Assembly: GCF_013343115.1 (NCBI RefSeq)
Contig: NZ_CP054570.1
Span: forward strand, 744,001-808,000
Reading direction: 5' to 3'
Source of the DNA: Streptococcus sanguinis
Lineage (GTDB): Bacteria > Bacillota > Bacilli > Lactobacillales > Streptococcaceae
DNA: 64,000 nucleotides
Shown here: positions 16,751 through 26,875 of the stretch, in pieces
Layout: every line of letters begins with the position of its first letter
Numbering within the stretch: position 1 is the stretch's first letter
Made by a program: the position numbers and the translations under genes
The notes under the pieces: model-generated
Told to the model about the DNA's origin: nothing
Databases searched by the model: none
The model's input: the letters and a program-made list of their open reading frames with translations, nothing else

Positions 16751-16881
16751 CTTCTTGTATATAAAAATTATATATATAAAATGATTATACAAATAGGCCT
16801 AAAATTTGTAAAAGATAAGAAGAGCTGGAATGGGATAGATTTCAGTCGTCATTTTAAATTGTATATAAGGAGTAAGAAATC

Positions 16882-17073
16882 ATGCCAAAAACGTTATTTC
16901 TCTGGCTTTTGACAGTCCTAAGCTTAGGGCTAGTAAAAACGCCTCAAGCTAAGACGATGGAGCAATCTTTGAAGTCTAACACGGCGGCCATTGAGATTAG
17001 CCAAAAGATTCAGGACCATGTCAAGAAAGATGATGCGACAAGGGTGGCTGTAGAAGCAGTGACTTTTGATTAG
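16882..17073 (+). pseudogene. Truncated N-terminus of a serine hydrolase paralogue
   Basis: 63 codons. The product has the signal peptide and the following 35 residues of the neighbouring serine hydrolases ('EISQKIQDHVKKDDATRVAVEAVTFD' aligns with 'QIGQKIQDFVKEHEKTTAGMATTIFD') and then stops. The catalytic domain is absent. It keeps a good ribosome site (AAGGAG). Either a decayed copy left by tandem duplication and deletion, or a secreted short peptide now used in its own right. Confidence 0.7.
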
Positions 17074-17108
17074 ATGATGCAAATCATTGCTTAAGAAAGG
17101 AGAAAGAT

Positions 17109-17174
17109 ATGCTAAGAATTTTTATCCGAATGGTATACAGAAGTATCGCCTATGCGATTGTTGAAGCTAAATAG
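17109..17174 (+). CDS. Possible 21-residue peptide
   Basis: ATG at 17109 follows AAAGGAG by 7 bp, an ideal ribosome site. It encodes MLRIFIRMVYRSIAYAIVEAK, an amphipathic, cationic sequence that could form a single membrane-associated helix. It sits between the truncated copy and the first intact serine hydrolase, 12 bp before the latter's start codon. Unrecognised. Could be a small regulatory or substrate peptide, or a coupling ORF. Confidence 0.4.
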   Translation: MLRIFIRMVYRSIAYAIVEAK

Positions 17175-17186
17175 AAAGGAAATATC

Positions 17187-18968
17187 ATGAAAAAATCATT
17201 TATTCTAACACTTTTAACGATTATAACTCTAGGACTCTTCCGACCAATTACAGCCTTGGCTGAGGAGCAGAAGTTACCGTCTGGCACGGAGCGCAGCCAA
17301 ATTGGTCAGAAAATCCAAGACTTTGTCAAGGAACATGAAAAGACAACAGCCGGTATGGCAACAACCATTTTTGACAAGGACGGGACTATTTACCAAGGCA
17401 GTTTTGGATATATGAACAAGGAAAAAGGCATTAAAGCCGACGACAACAGCGTCTTTGAATGGGGCTCAGTCGGAAAACTAGCTATCTGGGTCTCTGTCAT
17501 GCAGCTCTGGGAAGAGGGTAAGATTGACCTTGACGAAGACATTCGCACCTATCTGCCAGAGGGATTTATGAAGACTTTGCGCTACGACAAGCCCGTTACT
17601 ATGACAGACCTCATGAACCATCAGGCCGGCTTTGGCGAGTCTACCCATGCCTACAAGGAAGATAAGGGCTTGTCTATTGAGGAGATTCTGGCAGTTAATC
17701 AGCCAGAACAGTCCTACGAGCCCGGCACCATGACAGCCTACTCAAACTTTTCTGCTAGTCTGGCAGCCTACATCGTCGAGCGAATATCTGGTCAGGACTT
17801 CTCAGCCTATGTCCATGAACATATCTTCCAACCACTAGGAATGAAAGACACTGCTCTATCAGCCGACTTTAAAGAAAATCCAAAGATTTACCAGAAGCGG
17901 ATGGAGCAAATCTCTTATCGGGCGGACGGGACATCTATGGGAACTAGCTATTTTCATTTAGGACTTTACCCGGCAGGGAATGCCGTCTCTACTCTGGCTG
18001 ACTTCCAGAAGTTTGCCCAAGCGCTTTTGAAGAAAGAAAAGCTTTTCAAGCACGCTGAGACTTGGACAACCCTTTACACGGCAACCTCGAATTATCCAGG
18101 AACGGATATGCCGCTCAATATGCACGGATTTTGGACACGGGAGTACGGCACGACGCTTGTTGGCCATGGAGGAAACTCAACTGGCTACTCATCTTATATT
18201 CTGCTGGACTTGAAAAATGGTATAGGTATGACTATTATGACGAATCAAGATCATGAGTTGGTTTATAACTATGAAATGCCAGCCTTGGTTTTTGGACCTA
18301 AGAAAAAGACGGACTCAGCCACCTTTGACAAATTCCAGTCTGGAAATTACCGATCTGCTCGCTACTTTGCCAGTGGTCCTATGTCTATCTCCAGAACCTT
18401 GCTTTACACTCAGTTTGTTGAGAAATCCAAGGACAATCCGCTTTTGAGTCAGAATTTTTCAGTAGTCAGCGGTAGTGGAGACGAGACTAAGGTAACAGCT
18501 TCCTATGGCGATAACTTCAGAGTCAAGGATAGCGAGATTCTGAAAGACTGGTCCTTGCTTATTTCAGCGGCAGTCGGAATTGTTTTCAGTATCATTCTCT
18601 TTTTGGCACGGGGCGGACTGGATCTCTTCCGCTTGGTCTTCAAAAAAGGTCAATCTAAAACACCAAAACCTCTTCGTATCTGGACTTACCTAACTTCTTT
18701 AGCTGGAGTAGGTGTGGCTATAAACTTCCTCCTCCTCTTTAACACATTTGCTACCAGTGATCTGACCTTTTTAGCTAGCTGGCGCTACATTGTTTTTGCC
18801 GGTCTGGGATTGATTCTGGCTGGCTGTGCAGTCTTCCCACTTCTGACCAAGGCAAGAAAAGGGCTGAGTAAGAGCCGACTCTACCTGACTGTCTTGACTA
18901 GTCTGTCAGCTCTAGCTATCGTTGTCAATATTCTCTACTGGTCACTTTATCAGTGGTGGGCATTGTGA
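17187..18968 (+). CDS. Membrane-anchored serine hydrolase (beta-lactamase/class C PBP fold), copy 1
   Basis: 593 residues. Signal peptide 1-25 (cut near ALAEEQ). Catalytic domain about 35-375 with Ser94-Val-Gly-Lys97 (SxxK), Tyr185-Ser-Asn187 (YxN) and His327-Gly-Gly329 in place of the KTG box, as in esterase/D-aminopeptidase relatives of AmpC. Four hydrophobic helices follow from about 455, so the enzyme is tethered outside the membrane. Substrate unknown; peptidoglycan-derived or small peptides are possible. GAAAGGA precedes the ATG. It shares about the whole length with the copies at 20090 and 21936. Confidence 0.88.
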   Translation: MKKSFILTLLTIITLGLFRPITALAEEQKLPSGTERSQIGQKIQDFVKEHEKTTAGMATTIFDKDGTIYQGSFGYMNKEKGIKADDNSVFEWGSVGKLAIWVSVMQLWEEGKIDLDEDIRTYLPEGFMKTLRYDKPVTMTDLMNHQAGFGESTHAYKEDKGLSIEEILAVNQPEQSYEPGTMTAYSNFSASLAAYIVERISGQDFSAYVHEHIFQPLGMKDTALSADFKENPKIYQKRMEQISYRADGTSMGTSYFHLGLYPAGNAVSTLADFQKFAQALLKKEKLFKHAETWTTLYTATSNYPGTDMPLNMHGFWTREYGTTLVGHGGNSTGYSSYILLDLKNGIGMTIMTNQDHELVYNYEMPALVFGPKKKTDSATFDKFQSGNYRSARYFASGPMSISRTLLYTQFVEKSKDNPLLSQNFSVVSGSGDETKVTASYGDNFRVKDSEILKDWSLLISAAVGIVFSIILFLARGGLDLFRLVFKKGQSKTPKPLRIWTYLTSLAGVGVAINFLLLFNTFATSDLTFLASWRYIVFAGLGLILAGCAVFPLLTKARKGLSKSRLYLTVLTSLSALAIVVNILYWSLYQWWAL

Positions 18969-19174
18969 TTATTTGCTTGTTTTTTCTGGGGGAATGGACA
19001 ATCTCATGAGGTAAACCATTTGATTAATTCTTTTTACAATCTTAAGGTTAGTGATTTTTCAACAGGAGCTGAAGTACAATAGCTGTCTTTTATACAGAGC
19101 GCGGCTAAACGAGGCAAAAAAATCAATGACCTTATCAGAGTACAAAAATCAAACCATTTAAAGGAGAAAATTCG

Positions 19175-19987
19175 ATGACCAATGAAACAAGAATAGAACC
19201 ACAACCAAAACTAGTCTGGCCGTTCCTAGCCTGGAACTTCGGCTGGACTTGGGGATTTATGTTGCTAGCGATCATTCTCAAAAATCTCTGGCCGGAAAAT
19301 CCACCCGTACTTTATCTGGCTCTGGAAGGCCTCCTAACGAGTCTCAGTATGTTCGGACCAGTAATAGCTAGTCTAATAGTGCTGAAAATAAAAGGCTTCA
19401 AAGCCATCTGTTCCTTTATCTTCTCAAGCAAGAAAGGGACTTGGCTCTATCTCCTCCTCTTCAGTGGAGGTCTGGCTGTGACTTTTGCATTAGCTTCCGG
19501 AGGCAAGCTAGTAGACGGAGCTCTGCTTTCATTTATTGGATCCTTTATCTACCTTATGACCTTGGCTGGTGGCATGGAAGAGCCTGGATGGCGAGGCTTT
19601 CTGCAGCCGGCTTTGGAAAAGAAGTTCTCTATGTTTATCGCCTCCTCGATAACTGGACTAGCTTGGGCTTGCTGGCATATTCCTCTCTGGTTTTATGACC
19701 GCTTTTATGATCGAAGTCAGAATCCCTTTCTAGTCTTTATCATTGTAACTATAGTCCAGTCTATCTGGTTTGCTGCACTGCATAAGAAGACGAAATCTGT
19801 CCTTGCCTGTATGGTTTTCCATGCCCTGCTAGACATTCTGATAGAAACCTTTGTCGGCATCAACCTAGCTGATAAGTTTGATTTCTCTCAGGTCAACTCC
19901 CTCTTTTACCTTGGCGGCTTGGGTATTCTGACCCTTTACAGTATTTATCTCTGGTATCGGGCGGATAAGGAAGAGAAAAACGCATGA
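19175..19987 (+). CDS. CPBP family intramembrane metalloprotease
   Basis: 270 residues with about seven hydrophobic segments. The family motifs are present: 'MEEPGWRGFLQP' (EExxxR), 'WACWHIPLWFY' (His-containing) and 'VFHALLDIL' (second His). CPBP (Abi/CAAX-type) proteins cleave or modify membrane proteins and are frequent at bacteriocin-immunity and signalling loci. AAAGGAG is about 8 bp upstream. It lies between two serine hydrolase copies, which suggests a shared process. Confidence 0.9.
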   Translation: MTNETRIEPQPKLVWPFLAWNFGWTWGFMLLAIILKNLWPENPPVLYLALEGLLTSLSMFGPVIASLIVLKIKGFKAICSFIFSSKKGTWLYLLLFSGGLAVTFALASGGKLVDGALLSFIGSFIYLMTLAGGMEEPGWRGFLQPALEKKFSMFIASSITGLAWACWHIPLWFYDRFYDRSQNPFLVFIIVTIVQSIWFAALHKKTKSVLACMVFHALLDILIETFVGINLADKFDFSQVNSLFYLGGLGILTLYSIYLWYRADKEEKNA

Positions 19988-20089
19988 CTAAAAAATAAGA
20001 ATAAGCTGATTATAAAATTAAAAGGAGACTGTACAAATTATCTGACCTTAGCTCATATGAATCTTTGAGTCGAACAGAAAGGAAATGCT

Positions 20090-21871
20090 ATGAAAAAATC
20101 ATTTATTCTGACACTTTTAACGATTATAACTCTAGGAATCTTCCGGCCGACAGCTGCTTTAGCTGACTCGCAGAAGCTTCCGTCTGGTACGGACCGTAGC
20201 CAAATCGGTCAGAAAATCCAAGACTATGTCAAAGAGCACGAAAAGACAACTGTCGGAATGACGACCGCTGTCTTTGATAAAAACGGAACCATCTACAAGG
20301 GAAATTTTGGCTATGTGGATAAGGAAAACAAAGTCAAAGTTGACGATGACAGTGTTTTTGAATGGGCTTCAATCACTAAACTGACAGTCTGGGTATCGGT
20401 CATGCAGCTCTGGGAAGAGGGCAAAATCGACCTAGAAGCAGACATCAAAACTTATCTGCCAGAAGGTTTTCTCCGCAATCTTCGCTATGATAAGCCTATC
20501 ACCATGCTGGATCTGATGAACCATCAGGCTGGCTTTGATGAAATGCCACTCTACAAAAAGGGAGACAAGAGCGACTTGGAAGAGCAGTTCCGTGATTACC
20601 AGCCTATTCAGTCCTTTGAGCCGGGTACGACGACATCATACTCTAACTTCAGCACGGCTTTGGCATCTTATATCGTGGAGCGGATATCTGGGCAGAAGTA
20701 TGCAGACTATGTCCATGAGCATGTTTTTGAGCCGCTGGACATGGATCGGACTGCTATCTTGCCTGACTTATCGGACAACGCTTATGTACAGGAAAAGCGC
20801 AAGGAGGATAAGGGCTATGATGACCAAGGTAAGCTCTTGGGAGATACACCATTTAAGCTCTGGATGTACCCAGTCGGAGGGGCTGTGGGGACTCTAGGAG
20901 ACCTGCAGAAATTCGCCCAGGCCTTGCTGGAACGTAAGACGCTTTTTCATCATCCAGAAACTTGGACCGAGCTTTACTCAACAACCTCTACTCACCCTGG
21001 TACGGATATTGTTCGTAATGCTCATGGCTTTTGGGCCAGTCACTACGGTGTTACCTTGCTGGGACACAGTGGTAATGCTGATGGCTTTTCTAGCTATCTC
21101 TACTTAGATCTGAAAAATGGCATCGGCCAAGTCATCTTAACCAACCAACTATATGAACAAGTTTACAATGTTCAAATGCCGGAGCTGATATTTGGCAAGA
21201 TGCAGACTGTCAGCGAAGCTACTAAAAAGCAATTCAAGCCTGGCTCTTACCACTATCTGAGAAGCTATAATAGGGGGCCACTGTCCTTCATGCTCATGAT
21301 CCCTGGGGCCATCCAAAAGATCAACAAAGTATCAGATCAGCCAGATCTGTTGAGCACTTTCTGGACCATTGACCGAAGCCAAGGTGCTGACCGCCTCGAA
21401 TTCGGTGTCCTTAATGCAGAAAGGATTTCCGATTCAGTTCTCTTTAGGCATTATCTGGTCGTGTTTCTCGGAGGTTTGGCACTCGTGTTTGCTTTTGGAA
21501 ATGTCTTGATTAGTTCTTTGATTGGCGGTTTCTGTCTCATCCTGCGTAAAGCAAAAAGTTCGGCTCCTCGCTCTTGGAAGGTCTGGAATTGCCTGACCTC
21601 TCTAGGAATGCTGCTGTTTGCTGGCAATCTCATTCTGCTTTTACTGGCTGCCATGAATCAGGATTACTCAATTGTTCAATCTTGGCGTTACATACTCTTT
21701 GCAGGTCTGGGCCTATTCTTAGCAGGATGTGCGGTTTATCCGCTCTTTAGCAAGACTCGAAAGGATCTCGGAAAAGGCCGCCTCTTCTTGACAGTTCTGA
21801 CTAGTCTATCCGCTCTGGCTATTGTTGCCAATATTCTCTACTGGTCGCTTTATCAGTTTTGGGCGATGTGA
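20090..21871 (+). CDS. Membrane-anchored serine hydrolase, copy 2
   Basis: 593 residues, same layout as copy 1: signal peptide (FRPTAALADSQ), Ser94-Ile-Thr-Lys97, Tyr-Ser-Asn near 185, then 'LLGHSGNADGFSS' (His-Ser-Gly instead of His-Gly-Gly), and four C-terminal helices ending 'ILYWSLYQFWAM'. The first 30 codons are nearly identical in DNA to copy 1, while the middle has diverged, pointing to gene conversion or selection for different substrates. GAAAGGA lies before the ATG. Confidence 0.88.
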   Translation: MKKSFILTLLTIITLGIFRPTAALADSQKLPSGTDRSQIGQKIQDYVKEHEKTTVGMTTAVFDKNGTIYKGNFGYVDKENKVKVDDDSVFEWASITKLTVWVSVMQLWEEGKIDLEADIKTYLPEGFLRNLRYDKPITMLDLMNHQAGFDEMPLYKKGDKSDLEEQFRDYQPIQSFEPGTTTSYSNFSTALASYIVERISGQKYADYVHEHVFEPLDMDRTAILPDLSDNAYVQEKRKEDKGYDDQGKLLGDTPFKLWMYPVGGAVGTLGDLQKFAQALLERKTLFHHPETWTELYSTTSTHPGTDIVRNAHGFWASHYGVTLLGHSGNADGFSSYLYLDLKNGIGQVILTNQLYEQVYNVQMPELIFGKMQTVSEATKKQFKPGSYHYLRSYNRGPLSFMLMIPGAIQKINKVSDQPDLLSTFWTIDRSQGADRLEFGVLNAERISDSVLFRHYLVVFLGGLALVFAFGNVLISSLIGGFCLILRKAKSSAPRSWKVWNCLTSLGMLLFAGNLILLLLAAMNQDYSIVQSWRYILFAGLGLFLAGCAVYPLFSKTRKDLGKGRLFLTVLTSLSALAIVANILYWSLYQFWAM

Positions 21872-21935
21872 TAAGTTGCCTGCCTTCCTTTGGGATGGCG
21901 GGCTTTGTCGGCATAATTCTGCAAAGGAGTATCTC

Positions 21936-23713
21936 ATGAAAAAATCAGTTGTTCTAACACTTTTAACTATTTTAACATTGGGACTTTTTGCCCAGCGACT
22001 TCGCTAGCTGAAGAGCAGAAGTTACCGTCTGGTACGGATCGAGATAAAATTGGTCAGAAGATCCAAGACTATGTCAAAGAGCACGAAAAGACAACAGCTG
22101 GCATGGCAACGGCGGTATTTGACAAAGAAGGCACTATCTATCAAGGAAATTTTGGCTTTATGGATAAGGAAAAGGGAATCAAAGCCGATGATGACAGCGT
22201 TTTTGAATGGGGTTCCGTGACTAAGCTGACTGTCTGGGTCTCTGTTATGCAGCTCTGGGAGCAAGGTAAGATTAACCTAGAAGAAGATATTCGCACGTAT
22301 CTACCAGAGGACTTTCTTAGAAATCTCCGCTATAACAAGCCCATTACTATGCTAGATTTGATGAACCATCAGTCAGGATTTGACGAGGCTCCTCTCTATA
22401 TGCAAGGGGGCAAGAGTTTAGAGGATTTACTGCTCCAATATCAGCCGGCACAGTCCTTTGAGCCGGGCACAACGACAGCTTATTCCAACTACAGTACGGG
22501 GTTGGCGGCCTACATTGTGGAGCAAATTTCTGGGCAATCCTTTGTTGAGTATGTTCATGAGCATATCTTCCAGCCTCTGGGCATGGAGAGAACGGACATA
22601 GCTCAAGACTTGTCTGACAATGCTTATGTCAAAACCAAGCGCAAGGAAGTAAAAGGATATGCGACAGATGGCAGCCTGTTAGGCGATGCACTTTATGAAG
22701 TCGGCCTGTATCCAGTTGGTCGAGCCACAGGAACATTGAGTGATTTTCAAAAATTTGCTCAGGCCCTGCTAAGTCGTAAAAGTCTCTTTACTCGGTCGGA
22801 GACTTGGACGACTCTCTATTCGACGACAGCAACCTATCCTAATACAGACATCGTTCGTAATGCTCATGGCTTCTGGGCTAGTGAATTTGCAGTTACAGTG
22901 CTAGGGCACGGAGGGAATACAAATGGTTTTTCCAGCTATCTTCTGCTGGATCTGAAGGATGGTATCGGCCAGGTAATCATGACCAATCAAGGCGTGGAAG
23001 AAATTTATAATGATGGCATGCCAGAATTGATTTTCGGAAAACGTCCGACAGCCAGTGCTGAGACTCAGAAAAAGTTCGAACCAGGCTATTATCAAATCCT
23101 TCGGAATTTTAATCAAGGTCCGCTTTCTTTGTACCAGCTCTTTCCAGGTAATATGCTTCATATGAAGAAGCCGTCCTCGGAGCGAATGGATCATTTGTTT
23201 TGGACTATTTATAAAAGTGGAAATGGTAAAACGCGAATCGCTACTCCGGTCAGTGATTTTGAGAGAGTTCCTGACAGGGAAATCTGGACTAAGTTTGGGT
23301 TGGTTGCTTTGGCAGCTCTTAGTGTCGTTTACTCTTTGGGAAACCTACTTGTACGACTTGCGCTAGTCCTTTATCGACTGGTCTTTGGCAAAGAAAAAGG
23401 AAAGCAAAATCGAACTTGGAAATGGTGGCACATCTTGACAGCTGCAGGAGTAGTGGCCGCGGCTGGCGATTTACTCTTGCTCCTGCTTAGCTCAAGTGCT
23501 ACGGATCTCAGTATCATCGCTCAGTGGCGTTATATGGCTTTTGCAGGTTTGGGATTGTTCTTAGCAGGCTGTGCAGTTTTTCCGCTCTTTAGCAAAGCGA
23601 AAAAGGGACTTGGAAAAGGTCGGCTCTTCCTGACAGTTCTGACCAGCCTATCTGCGTTGGCTATTGTCGTGAATATTCTCTATTGGTCTCTTTACCAGTG
23701 GTGGGTGATCTAG
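21936..23713 (+). pseudogene. Membrane-anchored serine hydrolase, copy 3, frameshifted in the signal peptide
   Basis: The start at 21936 has a strong ribosome site (AAAGGAG) and reads MKKSVVLTLLTILTLGLF, then ends early at TAG 22005-22007. One extra T in the T5 run at 21985-21989 would restore 'LFCPATSLAEEQKLPSGTDR', the expected signal-peptide end. The rest of the frame is intact to 23713: S-V-T-K, Tyr-Ser-Asn, His-Gly-Gly and the four C-terminal helices. The mature domain is undamaged, so the change is recent, a slippage switch, or a base error. Internal start at 22103 would lack secretion and seems non-functional. Confidence 0.8.
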
Positions 23714-23736
23714 TTTAAAAATTTTTGAAACAAGAA

Positions 23737-23762
23737 AAGAGCCGGCATATAAGCTGGCTCTT
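23737..23762. terminator. Terminator between the hydrolase cluster and glnQ
   Basis: AAGAGCCGGC / GCTGGCTCTT stem, six-base loop, flanked by A-rich and T-rich ends; serves convergent genes. Confidence 0.8.
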
Positions 23763-23771
23763 CGTTTGGTT

Positions 23772-24512
23772 TTATACATTCAGCACCTTGTCCAAGAAGT
23801 CTTTAAGACGTGGATGCTGTGGATTGTCAAAGATTTGGTCAGGCTTGCCGTCTTCTAGGAATTCACCATCAGCGGTAAAGATAACGCGGTTGGCTACCTG
23901 ACGGGCAAAGCCCATCTCATGGGTCACAATCAGCATGGTCATACCTTGCTGGGCCAGATCCTTCATAACGTTGAGAACGTCGCCGACCATTTCAGGGTCA
24001 AGAGCAGAAGTAGGCTCATCAAAGAGCATGATGTCTGGATTCATAGCCAGACCGCGAGCAATTGCCACCCGCTGCTTTTGACCGCCGGACAGGCTGTCTG
24101 GACTAGCATCTGCCTTATCAGCTAGGCCGACCTTTTCCAAAAGCTCCATACCCAGCTTATTTGCCTCGTCTTGGGTCAAGCGCTTGTGCTCAACAGGAGC
24201 AAAGGTGATATTTTCCAGAACAGTCATGTGCGGGAAGAGGTTGAAGTGCTGGAAGACCATACCGATATTTTCTCGGACCAGATCCACATCAGTCTTCTTG
24301 TCTGTCAGATCAAAGCCATCAACCGTGATAGTCCCGCTGGTCACTTCCTCTAGCAGGTTGAGACTGCGCAGGAAAGTTGACTTACCAGATCCAGAAGGAC
24401 CGATGATACAGACCACATCTCCCTCGTAGAATTTAGCAGTAATCCCCTTTAGGACTTCGTTTTCCCCGTAATATTTATGAAGATCGTTCACATCGATTTT
24501 TAATTTTGCCAT
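23772..24512 (-). CDS. glnQ: Amino acid (glutamine-type) ABC transporter ATPase
   Basis: 246 residues, the standard length for polar amino acid importers. Walker A 'GPSGSGKST', Q-loop '[17 protein letters not shown]', signature 'LSGGQKQR', Walker B '[12 protein letters not shown]', H-loop 'VTHEMGFAR'. It energises uptake by the adjacent receptor-permease. The ATG shares one base with the stop of glnP (TAATG), so the two are co-translated. Confidence 0.93.
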   Translation of the reverse strand: MAKLKIDVNDLHKYYGENEVLKGITAKFYEGDVVCIIGPSGSGKSTFLRSLNLLEEVTSGTITVDGFDLTDKKTDVDLVRENIGMVFQHFNLFPHMTVLENITFAPVEHKRLTQDEANKLGMELLEKVGLADKADASPDSLSGGQKQRVAIARGLAMNPDIMLFDEPTSALDPEMVGDVLNVMKDLAQQGMTMLIVTHEMGFARQVANRVIFTADGEFLEDGKPDQIFDNPQHPRLKDFLDKVLNV

Positions 24513-26680
24513 TACTTAATCCTCTTTTCTAAGCGTTTTGCCAAGCGGGTCAAGAGCGTGATAATGATGAGATAGAGCACAGCCAGGATAGCATACATCC
24601 GGAAACTCTGATAGTTGCGGGCGATGATGTCCTTACCTGTTTTGAAGAGCTCGGCCAGTCCAATAGCTGAGACAATCGTTGTATCCTTGAGTGCGATGAC
24701 AAACTGATTGACAAAGTTTGGCAGCATAATCTTGGTTGCCTGTGGCAGGATAATCTTGCGCATGGTCTTGGAGTAGGAAATCCCCAAGCTGCGGCTGGCT
24801 TCCATCTGTCCAACTGGAACTGCCTGGATACCTCCACGGACAATTTCAGCGATGTAAGCACCAGCATTGAGAGAGAGGGCAATGGTTCCTGCAACGAAAG
24901 CATTGATTGGGCTTTGTTGACCAGTCATGGATTCGATTAGGTTAGGAATACCCCAGAAGATAAAGGCTGCCACAATCATCAGTGGAATACCACGAATGAC
25001 ATCGACAAAGATTTCTGCAATCCAGCGCAGCGGTTTATAAGGGCTGACGCTGAACATACCAAAGATAATCCCAATGACCATAGCAATCGCAAATGAAATC
25101 AGGGCCAAAGCAATCGTCACTCCCAGACCTTTAAGAAGTTCTTGGTAGTTGTTTTGCAGCAAGCCCCAAATAGTGGACTCATCTACAGTGGATTCCTTTT
25201 CTTCGCTAGCCAGATACTTGTCTAAAATCTCTTGGTACTTGCCGCTTTCTTTTAGATTAGCAAGTCCATTGTTAAACATCTCAATCAGCTCAGGATTGCT
25301 GCCTTTTTTGACTGCGAAAGCGACTTGACCGCTTGGTGTACCTTCGATAGGTGTTTTAAGTTTCTTGCCTTGTTTGATGGCGTATTTGACAACGGGCTCA
25401 TCATCCATCACAGCTGCGACAGAGCCAGTATTGAGGCTGTCATACATGGAAGCTGCATCAGAGAAAGTTTTGATAGAGTAGCCGTACTTGCTCTTGTTTT
25501 CCTCAAGGAAAGTCTGAGAAGCGGTACCAGTTTTGACACCGACTGTCTTGCCCTTGAGTTCCTCGTAGGACTTGATATTGCTGCTGTCCTTGACTGCCAA
25601 GATAGAGTTGGCTGTATAGTAAGGGTCAGAATAGTCAAAAGTTTTCTTGCGGGCATCAGTGACAGACATGCCGGCGATGATTCCGTCAGCCTGACCGGTC
25701 TGAACGCTATTGATAGCTGCATCAAAGCCAGGGTTGGTTACTTCCACAGTAAAGCCTTGGTCTTTGGCAATAGCCTTAATCAGCTCCATGTCAATCCCAG
25801 TGTATTGGTTGCTGTCATCTTGGAAGACAAAAGGAGCAAAAGATGAGTCGCTGGCAATGATGTATTTGTCTTTTGTCGAAGTAGCTTTTTGACCGGCAGG
25901 AGTAGAAGTCTCTGGAACAGCTGAGTCAGAGCTGCCCTTAGAAGAAGTCCATTTATTAATGATTTCATCCAGACTGCCGTCTTCCTTCATCTGCGCTAAA
26001 GCTTCGTTAAACTCAGTAACTAAGTGCTCATGTTTGCTACCTTTTTTGACACCGAAAGCAAAGCTTCCAACAGCCTCTCCCTTCATAGAAATTTTCAGGT
26101 TTTGGCCTTGATTGATGGCGTACTCAATGACCGGCTGATCATCCATCACTGCATCGACATCACCAGCAGAAAGGCTATTATACATCAAGTCACCTGTGTC
26201 AAAGGTTTTGAGAGTGAAGCCGTACTTATCTTTGTTTTTCTCAAGGAAACGTTGGGCAGCCGTTCCTGTTTTGACACCGACTTTCTTTCCTTTCAGCTGT
26301 TCATATTTGCTGATGGTGTTTGCCTTGGTCGTCGCGATAACGACCTTGGTGTCATAGTAGGTATCAGACATGGTAAAGACTTTTTCGCGCTCGCTTGTCT
26401 TGGTCATACCAGCCATGATGGCGTCCGCTTGGCCGGCTTGAACCGCATTGACAGCTGCATCGAAGCCTGGGAAGCTCATGTCAATGTCCCAGCCCTTGAT
26501 TTCTGCGACCTTGTTGATGATATCAACGTCAATCCCCTTGTAAGTCTGATCAGAATCTTTAAATTCAAATGGTGCGTAAGCAGTATCGGACACTATTTTG
26601 ACCGTATCTGCTTGGGCTGTCGCCCCTAACGCAAAAAATGGAAATAATGTTAGCAAAACTGCTAAGAATTTTTTCTTCAT
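24512..26680 (-). CDS. glnP: Two-receptor glutamine ABC transporter permease
   Basis: 722 residues from ATG 26680, chosen for the AAGGAGG 7 bp upstream. Signal peptide 1-24 (ATAQA), then two tandem periplasmic-binding-type domains (about 25-265 and 285-495) with parallel motifs 'YAPFEFKD'/'FAPFVFQD' and '[21 protein letters not shown]'/'[21 protein letters not shown]', then a permease domain (about 510-722). This is the layout of Lactococcus GlnP, whose two receptor domains bind glutamine, glutamate and asparagine with different affinities. Confidence 0.93.
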   Translation of the reverse strand: MKKKFLAVLLTLFPFFALGATAQADTVKIVSDTAYAPFEFKDSDQTYKGIDVDIINKVAEIKGWDIDMSFPGFDAAVNAVQAGQADAIMAGMTKTSEREKVFTMSDTYYDTKVVIATTKANTISKYEQLKGKKVGVKTGTAAQRFLEKNKDKYGFTLKTFDTGDLMYNSLSAGDVDAVMDDQPVIEYAINQGQNLKISMKGEAVGSFAFGVKKGSKHEHLVTEFNEALAQMKEDGSLDEIINKWTSSKGSSDSAVPETSTPAGQKATSTKDKYIIASDSSFAPFVFQDDSNQYTGIDMELIKAIAKDQGFTVEVTNPGFDAAINSVQTGQADGIIAGMSVTDARKKTFDYSDPYYTANSILAVKDSSNIKSYEELKGKTVGVKTGTASQTFLEENKSKYGYSIKTFSDAASMYDSLNTGSVAAVMDDEPVVKYAIKQGKKLKTPIEGTPSGQVAFAVKKGSNPELIEMFNNGLANLKESGKYQEILDKYLASEEKESTVDESTIWGLLQNNYQELLKGLGVTIALALISFAIAMVIGIIFGMFSVSPYKPLRWIAEIFVDVIRGIPLMIVAAFIFWGIPNLIESMTGQQSPINAFVAGTIALSLNAGAYIAEIVRGGIQAVPVGQMEASRSLGISYSKTMRKIILPQATKIMLPNFVNQFVIALKDTTIVSAIGLAELFKTGKDIIARNYQSFRMYAILAVLYLIIITLLTRLAKRLEKRIK

Positions 26681-26707
26681 TTTCTTCCTCCTTTTTAGCA
26701 TTCTAGC

Positions 26708-26736
26708 ATTATAGCAAAAAATCACTGATTAGGCAA
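26708..26736 (-). promoter_or_regulatory. Promoter of glnPQ
   Basis: Minus strand -35 TTGCCT (26736-26731), 17-bp spacer ending TGC, -10 TATAAT (26713-26708). Confidence 0.75.
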
Positions 26737-26811
26737 ATTTCTCCTGTTTTTATGTTAGATTTTCTGACATATAAACTCTGTGTTTTTTGTAAGAAGAACT
26801 GTAACTTTTCT

Positions 26812-26839
26812 TTGTTCTTAGAGCAAAGTCTGCTATACT
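26812..26839 (+). promoter_or_regulatory. Promoter of the first CPBP gene
   Basis: -35 TTGTTC (26812-26817), 16-bp spacer with TGC, -10 TATACT (26834-26839). Confidence 0.5.
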
Positions 26840-26875
26840 GGAAATGAATGAAAGCAAGATTAGAATGAGGTTCTT

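Noticed and set aside
16600..16800. Extreme A/T region as a replication origin
   Set aside because: No DnaA-box cluster, no dnaA/dnaN nearby, and the sequence is better explained as a promoter with flanking repeats.
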